This document shows positions 23,701 through 35,965 of a stretch of DNA of 64,000 nucleotides, one piece after another. Positions within the stretch are counted from its first letter, which is position 1. Each line of letters begins with the position of its first letter. This stretch comes from Hymenolepis diminuta (lineage: Eukaryota; Platyhelminthes; Cestoda; Cyclophyllidea; Hymenolepididae), in assembly GCA_900708905.1 (NCBI GenBank), contig CAADRB010000001.1:4434397-4498396 (forward strand). Direction: 5' to 3'. The notes beneath the pieces were generated by a model, which searched no databases, was not told where the DNA came from, and saw nothing but the letters and a program-made list of their open reading frames with translations. The position numbers and the translations under genes are program-made.

Positions 23701-26700
23701 CGTTAACTAGCTGTCCCTTGGATCATTGATTCATATCGACGGAGAGTAAATTTTAATCTAAGAATAGTTTGAAAGATTTGGTCTTCAAAATTCTCATGTC
23801 AAACACAAAGTATAGGATTCTGTAATGAACAATTGGGTGGTTTAAGAAACGTCAGGTAAATGTTTGAGAAAAAAGGGTATTTCAAATAAAACTTCATGTT
23901 ATATGGGCTCTTCTTGTGTTTCTTTAAACTGGAATAAAATAATAGAATATTAATTACTCTAATTTATAAAACAGAAAGTTAGTTTTCAATCATTCTATAG
24001 TTAATCCGTGGGCTATTATTGATTTGCTTTCTATAATTTGAACCCAAATACATCAGTATTTAGTTGACATCTCATGAATTCTACTTTCCTGCATCTTATT
24101 ATAATCGCATGTTAGAACGCTCGCATCGAAATTAGTCTTTTCTTCTTCAAGTTACAGGCGCCACAAGCATATTTTAAAATTCACCTGCTCCAATTACCTA
24201 ATCCTACTTCTTTTAATCCACTCGTCCGTATTTCTTTCACTAATTTTAGAATTAATCTAATTTTCTTCGAAAGAAGGCGGCCATGTATTCCGTTCTTCTC
24301 TACCTAAGTGTTGTTTACTTACCTCTTAATCTAACATGGGTAATGATTTGTTCTGGTTATTTATTTTCTTATTGGGCCCTTTTGGAATTAGTTAACTTTT
24401 GATGGAGCAAGATGGTTTTAGATTGTGGTATTAGATATAGAGAGAATGCAATAACGATAAGATAAATAACTTCATTACTTAGTTGCTAACATGATTGAAA
24501 GTTATTTTGTTGAGTAAAATAGCATCATTGTTAATTTTGAATTTCATTTTCTCTTGATTGAAGAAAAACTGCTCCCTTAAGCCGAATTAAAATGGTTTAT
24601 GTGGGAATGAAAGAACAAAATCCCTGTTAAATACACCTTGCCACTAGATGATTCTCTCTTATTTAGTCTTTAAATGTTATAGTCGAAGTTATAGAAGATT
24701 TATTTCGTATTAATTTGTGATGTTTCGGGTTTTATTTGGAGAAGAGTATAGCTTGAGAAAAACTAACGTAGGGTAGAATAAATTACGTTTTTAGATGTCA
24801 AGAATAATTTTCTTCAAGATGTCTATCTCTCCTTCCTAAGAAGTCTCTAATTCGATAGATTTGGAGGTTATTACAATGCCATTATCTTTAATTTCTATCT
24901 CCTATGGAGCGAAAAATAAACTAACATTTTCACTTTACCAACTGCTATTTGTTTAGTTCAGCTGCTTTGCGTCAAGCAAAAAGCGATTCCCACAGAATTG
25001 CTTGACGAGAAAAAGTTCACGACTTTTAACCACAAATCTACAATTTCATGAAATAAAGCGTTAAAAAGTTTGCCTGGTTGACAGAGCGAAGCAGTTTGTA
25101 TTCAATGAAACGTTTTATTTCATTAGTATGGCTGCTTTGTAGTTTGGTCTGTCGATTACTTTTCTTCCTTGCTCATACCCGGAAATATCATAACTCTTTT
25201 GTTATTAACTAACCAGGTAGCCAAACAATTCCACTTTGTATTGGTATGTATATGAATTTTCCTCTTTAAATGAATCTGCTATTTGAGTTGCTGGTCTTTT
25301 CCCTTCTTTATGGTACGTCTGGGCATCTGCAGCCACAACACATATAGATATCATTGTGGTAGTTAAAATTTTATTATGACTACATACCGTTATATTAGAT
25401 CACCGCATTCTAAATTATCGTCTATTTTGCCTCTGTGACCACTTTTTTCAACTCTGCCTATCCTCCTTTCTATTTAATGAGGCACATCTTTGATTAACTG
25501 GCAACAGAAAAGCGAGTGTATTCCTTTTCTGTGAATGTTTGCCGTTAATTAGGATAGCAGCCTTTCTTAACAGTAGTTGCAGTCTGAGATGCTCCTCCTT
25601 CTGATGTCATGTTCTAAAAATGTCAGAACTCTGCAAAATACCTTCAGCTTGACTATAAACAAGTTAGAGTTTTGTGCAAAAAACGGTAATTTTGAAGTTC
25701 TTAAGCTATTTGTTTAAAGTAAGCCGTTTTTGTGGGTTTATGAATTTCATTTGAAAATTTCTTAAGGTTCGTTTTGTAAAGTAAAGTTGTAATGCTGGGA
25801 AGTATAGTTTCTGCCGCTGTTATATATCACCTTACTGAATATTCCCGGGATACAGTTTACTCTCACCTGGACAGATAAGACCGAATACGGCTACTTCAAT
25901 GCCCTTTATTAAATACGCAAGGGCTTCATGCGAGAATGCAAGTTGCCTTAATATTGTTGACGTTTGGAGATCAAAACATTATTAGACTGATTTTAATGAG
26001 GATGACGGGCGACTTTTTGGCAACTCGTTGGAATTAATTATCAATAGGCAAAACAAAAACTGCAGGTTTAAGTTTTGTTTCACCAGCGTCTTATGGTATT
26101 CTTTTTAAATGAATAGATGAAGGGCTTAGTGAGAAATAATAATCCATTTTAAAACGAAATGGTCTTACTGTTAATTAGTGATAAAAAATCACTTGATTTG
26201 ATGTTTTACTTTAAAGTCGAACTCTCTGCAGTTTATGAAATCGTTCGAGACTTCATTGCGGAACTTGTGGCAGTAAGCTTTATATAGTACTGATTGGCGG
26301 TTTTTTGCATCAATATGAGTGCGTCTCACTCGGGCAACTGATTGTTTACTTTCAGTTGTTGTTGTGATCTTGTTGTGGCTAGACTGTAAAGACTTCCGTT
26401 GCATTTCTCGCATTCTCAGCTATTAGACGCTCAAGTGACTTCCATTTCCCTGCAAAATGCAGTCAAATGAGGGTAAAATTTATTTTAGGTTCGCATATTT
26501 GCTTGACAAATGAACACGCAATTCTTTGATCTTGCCTTTTTGCTGCGAAATCCGTATTTGACTTTGTAAAACAGATGTGTTACAAGAACAATGGCACATT
26601 GGTAAACCTGTTCACCAGCATCAAATACTACTTTTCGCTCTGCATTATTTAAAGGAGCTACTCTAGTGACAATTTTGTCTTCCTCTGGTACTTGAAAGAC

Positions 26701-29242
26701 TGGTAACCGCCTAGTTGAAATTGCCCCTATGTTATGCATATTAACTGGGCATTTTGTAAAAACGTAGAGAAAGAGTTTTTCTTTCACTCATTTAATCCCC
26801 CCTTTATATTACATAAATTTTGTTTATTTATTGATATAGAGTTATAATCCTTTTGAATTCAGATGGCAAAAGGCTCAGATATAGTTGTAGAAAATAAAAA
26901 TATGCTCTCAATTTTTTGTATGATTTCAGTCCCAAAAATGACAAGTGCAGTCCATCCGCCATGTCGCAGATTGTCATCTCCAGTTCCAACATTAAGTGGG
27001 ATGTTTATTCTCTTTGAGGTTGATGCATATTTAATATTGAGGGTTTCAGATAAGTAAACTTAACAAATGTTCGGAATACCAGACATGTTCTTCAGCCTGC
27101 CCTTTCCCCAAAACGGACATCTAAAAACAATGTGTACGATTGTCGGTCTAGATTAATATATATTAACTCTATGAAAAAGGGGTGACTGTGCTTTGTGAAT
27201 TATTGGCTTATCTTTTCCATATAGCTCAGACAAAATGTGAACATCCACTTCTGGCTATTGATTGGTCTTAATTATAGGATTTTAATTTCTATGGCCTTTT
27301 AAACTAACTATGGTAAAATTAGGCTTTTTGCTAAAGCAAATATCGCCAGACATCTTTGACCTTTTGATGATAATTAAAGCTCACGGGGACAGAAAATTAC
27401 TTCTGCTAGTTAGCCCTTATTTACTTCCCTATTTAATGGCGATTGAATTTTCCCATTTAAGCAGAGAGGATCACTTTAAAGTCTAAAGTTTAGTAGCTAT
27501 AATTTTACCATATATTAAATTGTCTTAAATAAGTAGAAGAGTTCATGAACTCATATTTCAACTTCAGATTTTTATTCAGGCAATCCGTTTTTATATCTTT
27601 TATCATTTTTTTATACTTGACCATGAAAGATTACAATAAGCCCTCGTCTTTTTATTGGTTACCGTTTTGAAGGACTGCCTTTGAAGGATGTCAATTACAT
27701 GCTATAATACGAAGTGAAGTGGTCAGAAATGAGTGGTTTCATGTCTGGGTTAAGCGGTGCATGCCTGCATGTAGTACATTTATATGAAGCGGAATTGGCC
27801 GGATCTTTTATATTCCTAAGGCCAAGTTTGCTAATTTAATACCTCTTATAGGACAGCAAAAGAGCTGGGCACATCTAGACTTGCCCAAGTTTGAAAAATT
27901 GAATGGTTGTTCAGATTTCTGAAAGTAGAAATGTTTGCCTTTCAACTACTATTTACCTAGAGGTTAATATTAAGTCGGTAGTGAGCAAATGGAATTTTTC
28001 TTATACAATTTTTTTACTTTGTGCACTGCTCTTTTAAGGGTAATTTGTTTACTCGTGTGTATAGGAGGGACGTAAGATACAGTACACGTTAACAAAATAA
28101 CAGGTAAATAGGATAATTTCAAATCTGGAATCTAGTTATATAAACTTTGAATTTAGATGTTTACTCAACTTTCGATCATCTTTACCAAGTACTGAGAGGT
28201 GACATTTAAATTTACTCTGAGAAAATAGGTAGAAATTACCTATTTATGTCTTTATTTTATTTTTTAGAACTAATTTTCTAATTGAATCGAACAACATAGC
28301 GATAATGATTTCTCGTGGAACCGCTCAGTTTTATTTCATTTGCGTTTTTTTACCCTACTTTACTTACGATAATCGTGCATTTCTTCCCAAATTTCTTGGT
28401 CCTTCTGCAGATTTAAGGTTAAGCTATTGAATTAGGCCCGTCACTTTAACTCTCGTTCCCTAAGGCAAGTTCGTAATTAGGCGAAAAATGCCGTTTGCGA
28501 CCTGATAGTTCGGCATTTAGACTTAAGTTCAGTTTTTTATGAGACAATGTTTAATTTTTCGTACTTTAATGATTTTATGGAGCCTGAGGGGTTGGAAATC
28601 ACTGTGTAGTAGTTTTGTCTAGTTCAAATGGTCATTGTTGAATTATAGTTTTTCGATATCTCGTGTTTCTATGTTTGTGCGCATCCCGTGAACTAATCTT
28701 GGATATACAAGAAAATACTTGAATTTAAACACTAATCTAGCTTCGATATTCTTTTAAAGTTCAACAGGTTTTAGTTGGTGTGTCGAGCACAGTTCGTAGT
28801 GTGGACTCGTTTTCTTTATTTCTCGATTAAGAAATTGCTTTGATGTGGTGTAGTCAAAGCTCTCTGAACCTGCTCCACCAGTTGCTGAAATAAACCCTTT
28901 TAATCCTTTATTTTCAGACATGCAATGTCTCTTTGTGACGTTGGTGGATACATAGTTTACTCAACCTGTACCCTATCAATGGCTCAAAATCAAGGGGTCA
29001 TTGAATCCTGCTTGTCAAACCTGAATCCGAGAGACGATAGCAATGAAGACGCCTCATTCGCTGTGGTTGATCCAACTGAATTTATTGATCTTTGTGCTGC
29101 GCAATTACACCCTTCCCTGGGTGTTCGTATTGTACCTGCATCTAACTGGAACAGTGGTACGCCTCTTGGTGCCATGGTCATTCCTCGGCTTGCGGCTAAC
29201 TATGGACCCACCTTTATGTGTAAAATTAAAAGATTGAGGTAG
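11646..29242 (+). CDS. NSUN4: Mitochondrial rRNA cytosine-5 methyltransferase NSUN4 (five exons)
   Basis: In animals NSUN4 makes m5C in the small mitoribosomal rRNA and, with MTERF4, helps assemble the mitoribosome. Exons 11646-11750, 12794-13379, 13446-13577, 18653-18953 and 28918-29242 join in phase to 482 codons plus stop (human about 384 residues). The N-terminus is Arg-rich without acidic clusters (EFRRFSSNAAKARLQ), fitting mitochondrial import. ALKHFDKYYAHVFG (about 47-60) matches the conserved NSUN4 N-terminal ALQNFD region. The SAM-binding motif I is LDLCSAPGGK (255-264). Motif IV is DVPCSTDR with C340, and motif VI is YSTCTLS with C392, the two catalytic Cys of RsmF/NSUN enzymes. The C-terminal GAMVIPRLAANYGPTFMCK is diagnostic of NSUN4. 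Start codon: none in the genome in this frame; see the acceptor entry. Introns are 1043, 66, 5075 and 9964 bp, the third with a mariner insertion. Confidence 0.92.
11791..11812 (+). other. G-rich run in NSUN4 intron 1, possible G-quadruplex
   Basis: AGGGGGGGAGGGGGGAGGAG and the following GA lie 41 bp into intron 1. Two long G runs and two GG pairs could form a quadruplex in DNA or in the pre-mRNA. Confidence 0.35.
12794..13379 (+). CDS. NSUN4: NSUN4 exon 2 (N-terminal domain)
   Basis: Opens after the acceptor CAATTTAG and ends in phase 1 at the donor GTAAGTG. It encodes about 195 residues from KIPLNPANQ to NGGCYG, with the conserved FDKYY and WTGIRVALL segments. The middle (about residues 85-190) is longer than in human NSUN4 and less conserved, which explains most of the extra length. 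Confidence 0.88.
13446..13577 (+). CDS. NSUN4: NSUN4 exon 3 (SAM-binding motif I)
   Basis: Follows a 66-bp intron. Encodes DFYPLDLGSVLAV and LDLCSAPGGKAVVSLQT, the SAM-binding loop. It ends in phase 1 at GTAAGTTG. Confidence 0.93.
14212..14345 (+). repeat. tRNA-derived SINE-like repeat, copy A
   Basis: The blocks GGATA, ACT, TCTG, GAGG and TTCGATG, CATC, AAATAGC occur in the same order and nearly the same spacing as in the copy at 44186-44310. The TTCGATG block corresponds to the B box of a tRNA promoter (GGTTCGANNCC). The unit is also bounded by a perfect 9-bp inverted repeat, GTAGGGCTG (14212-14220) and CAGCCCTAC (14337-14345). It lies in NSUN4 intron 3. Confidence 0.55.
16425..16545 (+). 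repeat. Possible tRNA-like SINE remnant
   Basis: TGGCTTAATAGTTAGAGTG resembles an A box with D-loop, and AGTTTCAAATTTC, about 30 bp later, resembles a decayed B box. GC content is above the local average. No intact tRNA fold can be drawn, so it is a pseudo-tRNA or SINE remnant at best. Confidence 0.35.
16836..18213 (+). mobile_element. Mariner transposon (DD34D type), inactive, in NSUN4 intron 3
   Basis: The terminal inverted repeats begin TCAGGTTGTAACAGAAGT (left, 16836 on) and its complement ends at 18213; a TA follows on the right, with CA in place of TA on the left. Transposase pieces on the + strand include LFEFHQGNTASLAAKTL and a helix-turn-helix ending VNEKTCRRWF (from 17028), then TRELSKTFNVSH, then HDLSEINKQQR, FLDRIITDSDEKW (first Asp region) and VKRKRQWL. 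After the gap come ILHHDNARPHTSRATKNLF (second Asp) and YSPDLVPTDFHLF (third Asp). Defects include stops after the SH motif and at the former Trp after FDEFG, plus a frameshift before ELVSFFDCKMAKFYEEG. An N run (17594-17705) hides the central part. The element interrupts the intron, not an exon. Confidence 0.9.
17594..17705. other. Assembly gap (112 N)
   Basis: The gap lies inside the mariner. Open frames that run through it are meaningless. Mariner spacing suggests that only about 60 bases are missing, so the N count is probably an estimate. Confidence 0.95.
18488..18560 (-). repeat. tRNA-like SINE remnant, minus strand
   Basis: On the minus strand GTCGGTGGCATAGTGGTTAT contains an exact A box (TGGCNNAGTGG). 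It is followed by CGAAGTCAGACGTCAG, which resembles AAGTCAGAGGTCA of copy A, and by a decayed B box (GTTTCAGT). It lies just downstream of the mariner and before NSUN4 exon 4. A functional tRNA is unlikely because the T arm is broken. Confidence 0.4.
18653..18953 (+). CDS. NSUN4: NSUN4 exon 4 (motif IV, first catalytic Cys)
   Basis: Starts after the acceptor TTTTTAG and joins in phase 1 to give NLSKHLVCTDVSATRLERL. Contains RVLVDVPCSTDRDALTS, the Pro-Cys motif IV. Ends LPETQKRLLR in phase 2 at GTAAGAT. Confidence 0.93.
21456..21762 (+). other. Exon-like open segments in NSUN4 intron 4, unidentified
   Basis: The segment is preceded by a T-rich AG (ATTATCTTTTCAG) and ends CGGAGA before GTAAGTA, a good donor. 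The reading is split between two frames: PMLRPGRINAGEVDAVYLQD first, then LFVQFVYTAKTPRAKNL and ADPENNRR. A frameshift between them argues against a working exon. I do not recognise the protein. NSUN4 does not need it, since exons 4 and 5 join in phase without it. Confidence 0.25.
26189..27057 (-). pseudogene. Unidentified coding-like relics, antisense in NSUN4 intron 4
   Basis: Three minus-strand segments have balanced, protein-like composition, unlike the surrounding noise, but lie in different frames with stops between. First, about 27055-26862: LNVGTGDDNLRHGGWTALVI. Second, 26787-26485: ISTRRLPVFQVPEEDKIVT and APLNNAERKVVFDAGEQVYQ. Third, 26413-26189: SVARVRRTHIDAKNRQSVLY. This could be a decayed retrocopy or transposon ORF, or exons of an unknown nested gene. 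I do not recognise the family. A short hairpin (AGTGATAAAAAATCACT, about 26177-26193) lies at the 3' end. Confidence 0.35.
28918..29242 (+). CDS. NSUN4: NSUN4 exon 5 (motif VI and C-terminus)
   Basis: Starts after the acceptor TTATTTTCAG, completes an Arg codon and reads HAMSLCDVGGYIVYSTCTLS, with catalytic Cys C392 in YSTC. It ends FMCKIKRLR and a TAG stop. The final segment is the NSUN4 signature. Confidence 0.95.
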
Positions 29243-32200
29243 AAAGTGATTTGTATATTATATAGAAATATATACTTATTGAAATATTTCCGCCTTGTTA
29301 ATGAATTAGACACTGTGTAAGTAATCCGAGTAATGTTAACTGGAATGCCAGGAAGGCAAAATCTAGAGGTCATATATATTAAAACTCCCATGCCTTCCGG
29401 AAAAGAGAAATTGTGGAAACGGAAGCATTAATTCATTTTTGCTATGTATGCTAATTTGGCTATCAAGGTATGTTAATTTTAGAATAATCTTGAGCTCATT
29501 GTTTGCATGATAAGAATGGTTTATCTCTAAAAATTCAAACTACTGTATAAGTGGAGATTTGAATATTATCCGCACCATATCCTAAGGAAGGGATTATTAT
29601 TGATGAATGGACTGTAGATTTAAGAATATTAATCATACCCCAACTTCTTAGAATTATAAAATTTAAGGGTTACCTTCGCGGTGCATTGATATTCGGCTTC
29701 ATGGTTCTAAAGATGGGTTATTATCCTCCGGATTGAATGCATCTATATGGTAAATTTTCAACCATTGTCGGATATTCCTTTCCATTCTCGAGTTTTGTAT
29801 AACCTCTTCCTATGTAAATAAAGACCGAGGTGGCCATATCCTTCAATCCCAGCTAGTGACATTACCATCGATTCAGAAGAGGCGTTAGAAGTCGAACGGT
29901 AACCGAGTTTAATTTCGGAAATAAGGAAAGGATAATCCCATTTAAAAATATATGACACTTTCAATTTACTCACACGGTATATTTGTAACTCAGTTTATAT
30001 ATTATTACAGCACATTCACAAATTAAACCCATTTACGTAAAATTTTCATTTAACGCCTAGGTTATTTCAGGCAAACACTGCTTTTTGGAATCCTGCTAAG
30101 CAGACACTGGACGCAATGCTGGACTCGCTTGTCAAACTGATGATGAGCTCTGTTTAACAGACAAGTTTCAATGTCATTTACTCCGATATGTAAATTGGAA
30201 CTGCTGGTTGAACCCAATCTAGAGCAGTTATCTCTTAATTTTCTCTGATAATTAAAGTAGGTATTCAGTCGATTTTTGGATAGAATGAGGGTGGTAATTA
30301 AACGACTCCTTCTTTAAACCCTAGGATTACAGTTTTGAGTGCTATATAAGGAAGACAAATAAAACGAGGATTATCAGAGGTTTTTTAATATCCTCTTACC
30401 ACAACTGTAAAATTTGAGTATATTTTCATTTATCTTTTTACCGCCAGACATCCGTCTGGGGTCTCTCGAATTGATGGATCTGTAAACTTTACGACGTACG
30501 TTACACTTAGGTATCCTCTCTGTTTAAATTATCATTGATAACTATTTGCTAAAATCATGTCATCTGCAGTCCAAAAAGTAGTCTCATTTTCATTTGTCAA
30601 ATAACCTTTTTCCAATTTGAAACTTGGAACTTCTCGGGGGTATTTAGGTTTCCGTTTTTCAGCTTCGTACTACGAACATCTCAATTATCAATAGGAAGTG
30701 CTTATCTTAACATACACCGTTATTTAACCTTAAAAAGTGTAGGAATACTTTCACCTTATTTACTGGAAATTCACAATAAAACCAACATTTCATTAGAGGA
30801 AGCAAATGCCGAAATTTAACATTTGACAAATTTTTTGCGACAATCCCAGAAGGACGGATGAGACGACATGTTATAGTAATAGTAGTTTTAATGAAAATAC
30901 TGTCATATACAATGAGCGCTTATTTCTGCTAACTGAGACGTCCACAGCGTCAGGCTGATAAGGGCTAAATTGTTAGCCTCAATATTCCCACAATAAGAGG
31001 ACGATTATTGGATAAGTGAAAAGAAGGAGTAATGTTTTGGAACCTGTTCCACATCATTTTAGTACATAAGAGAATTTTCTAGATATGTATTGTGTCCTAA
31101 ATGTAAGAGAAATTTCTACCTGCTTACCAATCTAAGAAACAACAGCAAATATAAAGGTGACACTTCAAACTTTTGAAGGAAATACTTCTGAATAATAGCT
31201 TGAATTAATAGAAAGAGCTATTTAGGAAACGTATATTACAATTCATTAGAAGAGTAATGTAGTGATCTAAATTTCATGGAAATTGATCGGTTCTCTTCAA
31301 GGCTGTTGCGTTTCCCAGTATACCCATTCGCAATTAAATCGACGTGACCACACTGTGGATGTTGCTGCACCTCTCGACGAAAATATGGTGTTTCTCCCTC
31401 TTAATTATTCGTTTATTTCAGGAAGCGTACATTCTTAAAGGGAATGGAATTCACTTCACAAGGGTCCTATTTTTCACGGTAGATCATTCTAAACACAGTT
31501 TGGCCTCTCCATTTTGTAATGTGATGGAGATCGTAATAAATCACATAAGCTAAAAACTATAGCGGTAAGCTGCCTCATATATTAAGCTCTGTTATTTCAA
31601 CAGTGATTTTATCTCCCTTTTCGACTATTAGAAAGCATAACTGTATCAAATTAATAGCTAGATCAGCAATCTCTGGACACCGCGAACATTAACTAAATCA
31701 GAAATGCGAGACATTTCCTCATATTCAGACATTTGAATCATTGGACTGTAGACGAGTTGTAAAAAGCGTAAAGCCTAATATTTTGATTTTCACTACCCTC
31801 GATTCCCTTTTATTATATTATTGGCGACGTTGGCTGACATCAATTTATGTCGGATCTCTATTAATTTCTTTGCTCTAAATAAACTCCATAAACACAATCC
31901 CTTCCTCTATTGATCCAATTAGACGTATTCACTACTTCCCCGTCTTCCTTCTAATTTTGAATAGACCGCTACCGGCAATTTGCAGAATGGGGTGATTAGG
32001 TTTTCAGCCTTCCCTGGCCTTTTGGTTACTTTCATAATACCTTAGGCATTTAGCAGTAGAAAGCACTATTCGCTTGCTGCAACACCACATTAGGATGCTT
32101 ATTGTTTCCCTTGCTCATATGCTTTCCCAAGATTTAAATTATTTTTACCTACCGTAGATAAAAAATGAACTTCCTTTATTAGCCTACACTGAATACCTTT

Positions 32201-35200
32201 GAGTTCAAATTATATTATTATTGAAGTTTTCAAGTAACCTTTCCATCACTGTGAAATACCTTACTTTCGTTATTGATTAACTAACTAACTAACACTATAT
32301 TTTACTACATGTATTGATATACGTTAGAACAGCAAACTTAAAATATTTGGGTTTATCATATCTGTTTCACCAAATAGTACGAATTAAAGGGCGAGTTTCT
32401 ATCCACTCAGTTATCAATCAATCACAAGTATTTGTTCATAATAGTCAGTACATGGGTTATACAAGTTGATGAGGCAAATATGGGGAAATATTAGGTCAGA
32501 AGGGGTTTTTTTATTGAACCATCAAATATAGATCGGTTTATCTACATCAGATATGGTAAGTTTTAGTATCACTGCGAACTTTTGACATAAGGAGACGAAT
32601 ACATTGACATACGCCGGAAATGAAAACAATAACTGACAATAAACGATCATATTTATATGTATTTTATTTTAAAAAATTCTATTCAAAATGCGGTAGGGAT
32701 CGGGATTAAACGGAGAAGAAAATTAAATCGAAATATTTGTCCTAAAGCTAAATTTATACACATTGTCAGTGGTGTTTAATCATCCTTATCCATAAAACCT
32801 TTGTTCCTTGAATTATGTCCGATCTAATCTTTCGAGACAATAAAAGGAAATTATTGTAAATGTTAGAGAAATGGTCCTTATTCATCTGCATTTTCCTAAA
32901 TTTGCAATTTAATTTTCTTCTTATTCGCTTGATAGTAGATGAAAGTATACATGATGATACGAATTTCATCTGAAGGATAACTCTCTGTGCATTTTCCAGA
33001 ATTACCTTTTATTCGCATTCTCCNNNNNNNNNNNNNNNNNNNNNNNNNNNNNNNNNNNNNNNNNNNNNNNNNNNNNNNNNNNNNNNNNNNNNNNNNNNNN
33101 NNNNNNNNNNNNNNNNNNNNNNNNNNNNNNNNNNNNNNNNNNNNNNNNNNNNNNNNNNNNNNNNNNNNNNNNNNNNNNNNNNNNNNNNNNNNNNNNNNNN
33201 NNNNNNNNNNNNNNNNNNNNNNNNNNNNNNNNNNNNNNNNNNNNNNNNNNNNNNNNNNNNNNNNNNNNNNNNNNNNNNNNNNNNNNNNNNNNNNNNNNNN
33301 NNNNNNNNNNNNNNNNNNNNNNNNNNNNNNNNNNNNNNNNNNNNNNNNNNNNNNNNNNNNNNNNNNNNNNNNNNNNNNNNNNNNNNNNNNNNNNNNNNNN
33401 NNNNNNNNNNNNNNNNNNNNNNNNNNNNNNNNNNNNNNNNNNNNNNNNNNNNNNNNNNNNNNNTTGTCGTAATTTGTTAGCTGCAAACCGTTGGTTGTTA
33501 TCTAACTCCAACACATCTTTGGTGTTACAGAGTAGTTAGTTTCAATGAGCTAACTTATAATGACCAAGATATCATGATGATGTCAGCTTCATATTATACT
33601 AAAGCTTTATCTAAAATCCGAATATTTTCTTCCAATACTTTCAATTCGAAATATACTTACAATTTAGAACATAATGAAAAATTTAAAGATAGTCAAGGAC
33701 AAGTTAAAAGCAGTAAAACTTTGAAAGCGCCTTTTTTAAAAACACTAAATTCAAAATTCCTTCCTCATAATTCGGAGCAGTTATCCAAATATCTACCGAA
33801 ATGTATATCATTGTCATATTTTTCACCTAATTCTTTTGACGTAAAACTTAGCTCTCCTGTTATCTAGTCATCATCTATATTTAGCATGAAAAAACTTATT
33901 TTTCTCTATATTTAATTCGGCTTGCTGGCAAAATATCACTTTGGTTTTCGCATTCGGAGGCAGTTTGGCCCGGAAAGTTTTTTTCAACGAAACAATCATT
34001 GAAGAAAGAGGAAATTGAAATATGATGATTTCATTTTCAAAATAATGATATTTCAAAGAAGTTGTGGTAGTCGTTAGTATTTTTTATTCCTTTACAGGCA
34101 CATAAGGAGTTAGTTCTAGGTGAAAACAATTTTTTCATCCAATGCTGAGCCAGGTCTTATCCGTTTGAAATCAATAGAAATTATACATCTCAAAAGTTGT
34201 TAGTTCCATTCTAGTCAGTATAGTATCAGGAGTAATATGACTTAATACTATCTTGGTAGTAGTTGACCTTCCCCAACGGTCAGAAAAATTTGAACCCTGT
34301 AATAAAGTTTGATGCTAATAAAATACAGTTGAATGAACTCATTTGCTCTTGAAAACCAATATCTTTAATTTCAACTTGCTCGCCTTGATTGCTAAGTTCC
34401 AGTAAAATAGGATTCTCTCAATTATTTCAAAGAATGAAGCTTAGAAGAAAGAGGAGAGAAATTCCCAACATGAGCCTTCTGTCAAAGTCATGTCTTTGAT
34501 ATAATCACTGTTTTATTTGACTAAATAGTTCTTTTCACTTTATCTATATATATTTTTGGAGAAAATTGGCATATCAATTTTTGATTTTAAACTCTGCCGT
34601 GGCATTTGAAGAGACAATTCGTGTTCAAGAAAAAATACAGGAGATGCATTCCGATTACAGTGGAAACCAACTAAATCTTTAAAGAGAACATTTATTTTGG
34701 CTGTTGAATTCCTCTCGCAAATGTTTTTGTCTAAATTTAACACTTAAATTTTTTGTAAAGAGCCCTTTTATTGTTTAAGATGCTTACTACTGGGGTTTAG
34801 AGCAAGTTACCACTTCTTCTTCGGAGTGCCTCCTTTTCGAATTTCTCCTATTTCTACGGGCGGCCAATTTAAAACTATAGATCATGTGATTAAGCGAAAC
34901 AATATTATATCACTTGTCTTAAGAAGCAAATGAATACTTATAGAAGATAGAAAGAGTAATCACTGTCATTTAATTTTAATTTTATTAATTAATTAAGTTT
35001 AATTTTATTTTCTAACTTCCATTTTCACTGAACAGACAAGAAAATTTCACTGTTTTCATCAAGGTGACCTTAATTTTTCTTATTTATGGAATTTAGAATC
35101 AATACAGTCATACATATAGTTGACAATTATAACAATGATGAAGTTTTAGTTTGGATTACTATAAGTAAACACATTCCAGTTATTTTTTTCTTTTTCATAC

Positions 35201-35965
35201 AGATCACATTTTCTCTTCACAATCGTTAGTTGTCTGTATTTTTGAATGAACATGTATTATTTCTAACTGTATAATAGAAAGCGTATTGATGTGTACGTTT
35301 AATATAGCTAAATAAATGCTAATTAAAGAATAATTTTTGAACAGGCATGCATGCCTTCTATAAAGATGCCACTTTTCCCTAAATAGCATCTCAATATAGG
35401 AGGGCTTTGACTTTGTTTCTACCGTCTCTACAAATTACGTTTTACAACTGACATAAGATCAGCAATTATCATACTCAGCTTAAAAGATTGTTAGAGAAGA
35501 TCTCGCAACTTACTTTAGAGTAATTTCGTCCCAATTTCATTAATCATAACTTAACTGAATCAGATGCTTATTGATGAAATTCACTTTGATTAACGCATGG
35601 TTAAGGAATGTATTACCAAATGTCACACGTTTCATAGCTCGCAGCTCAAACATTATTTTATAATAAATTTGTTGTAACTTAGAGCATAACTTTCATTCAT
35701 TCTGATTATCTAAATCAAAGACGAGATTTAAAGGGATAGATATAAAATTATTAATGAATTATTTACCAACAGAATGAGAAACTAATATTTGCTGATATGG
35801 ATAGAACTTGTTTGATTTCTAAAAAGATTCAAGTTGCAGTTCGTGTCTCCAGGTCTTAAGGGCCATTGTAGAGTGAGATATTGAGATATATCAAGTGTAT
35901 TTCCATTTGCTAAAGACCACTGGTCGACGATTTTGTTAGTTTCCAGATTTCGAGGAGTATACTTA
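29243..35965. other. Convergent intergenic region, AT-rich
   Basis: This is the 3' flank of NSUN4 and part of the space between two convergent genes. No AATAAA lies directly behind the NSUN4 stop. A 440-N gap is at 33024-33463. A 97-codon open frame at 33574-33867 is Ser/Lys/Asn-rich with no motif and is probably chance. Nothing else was recognised. Confidence 0.5.
33024..33463. other. Assembly gap (440 N)
   Basis: Run of N between the NSUN4 and PKC genes. All open frames spanning it are artefacts. Confidence 0.95.

Larger units (their letters stand above)
18954..28917. other. NSUN4 intron 4 (about 10 kb)
   Basis: The longest intron seen here. It is mostly AT-rich. Notable parts are an exon-like open segment at 21456-21762, a GC-richer stretch at about 23200-23720 with no recognisable content, and minus-strand coding-like relics at 26189-27057. 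No autonomous transposon with clear ends was found. Confidence 0.6.

Noticed and set aside
32896..33514. Open frames of 161-196 codons around 33 kb
   Set aside because: Almost wholly made of N from the 440-base gap.
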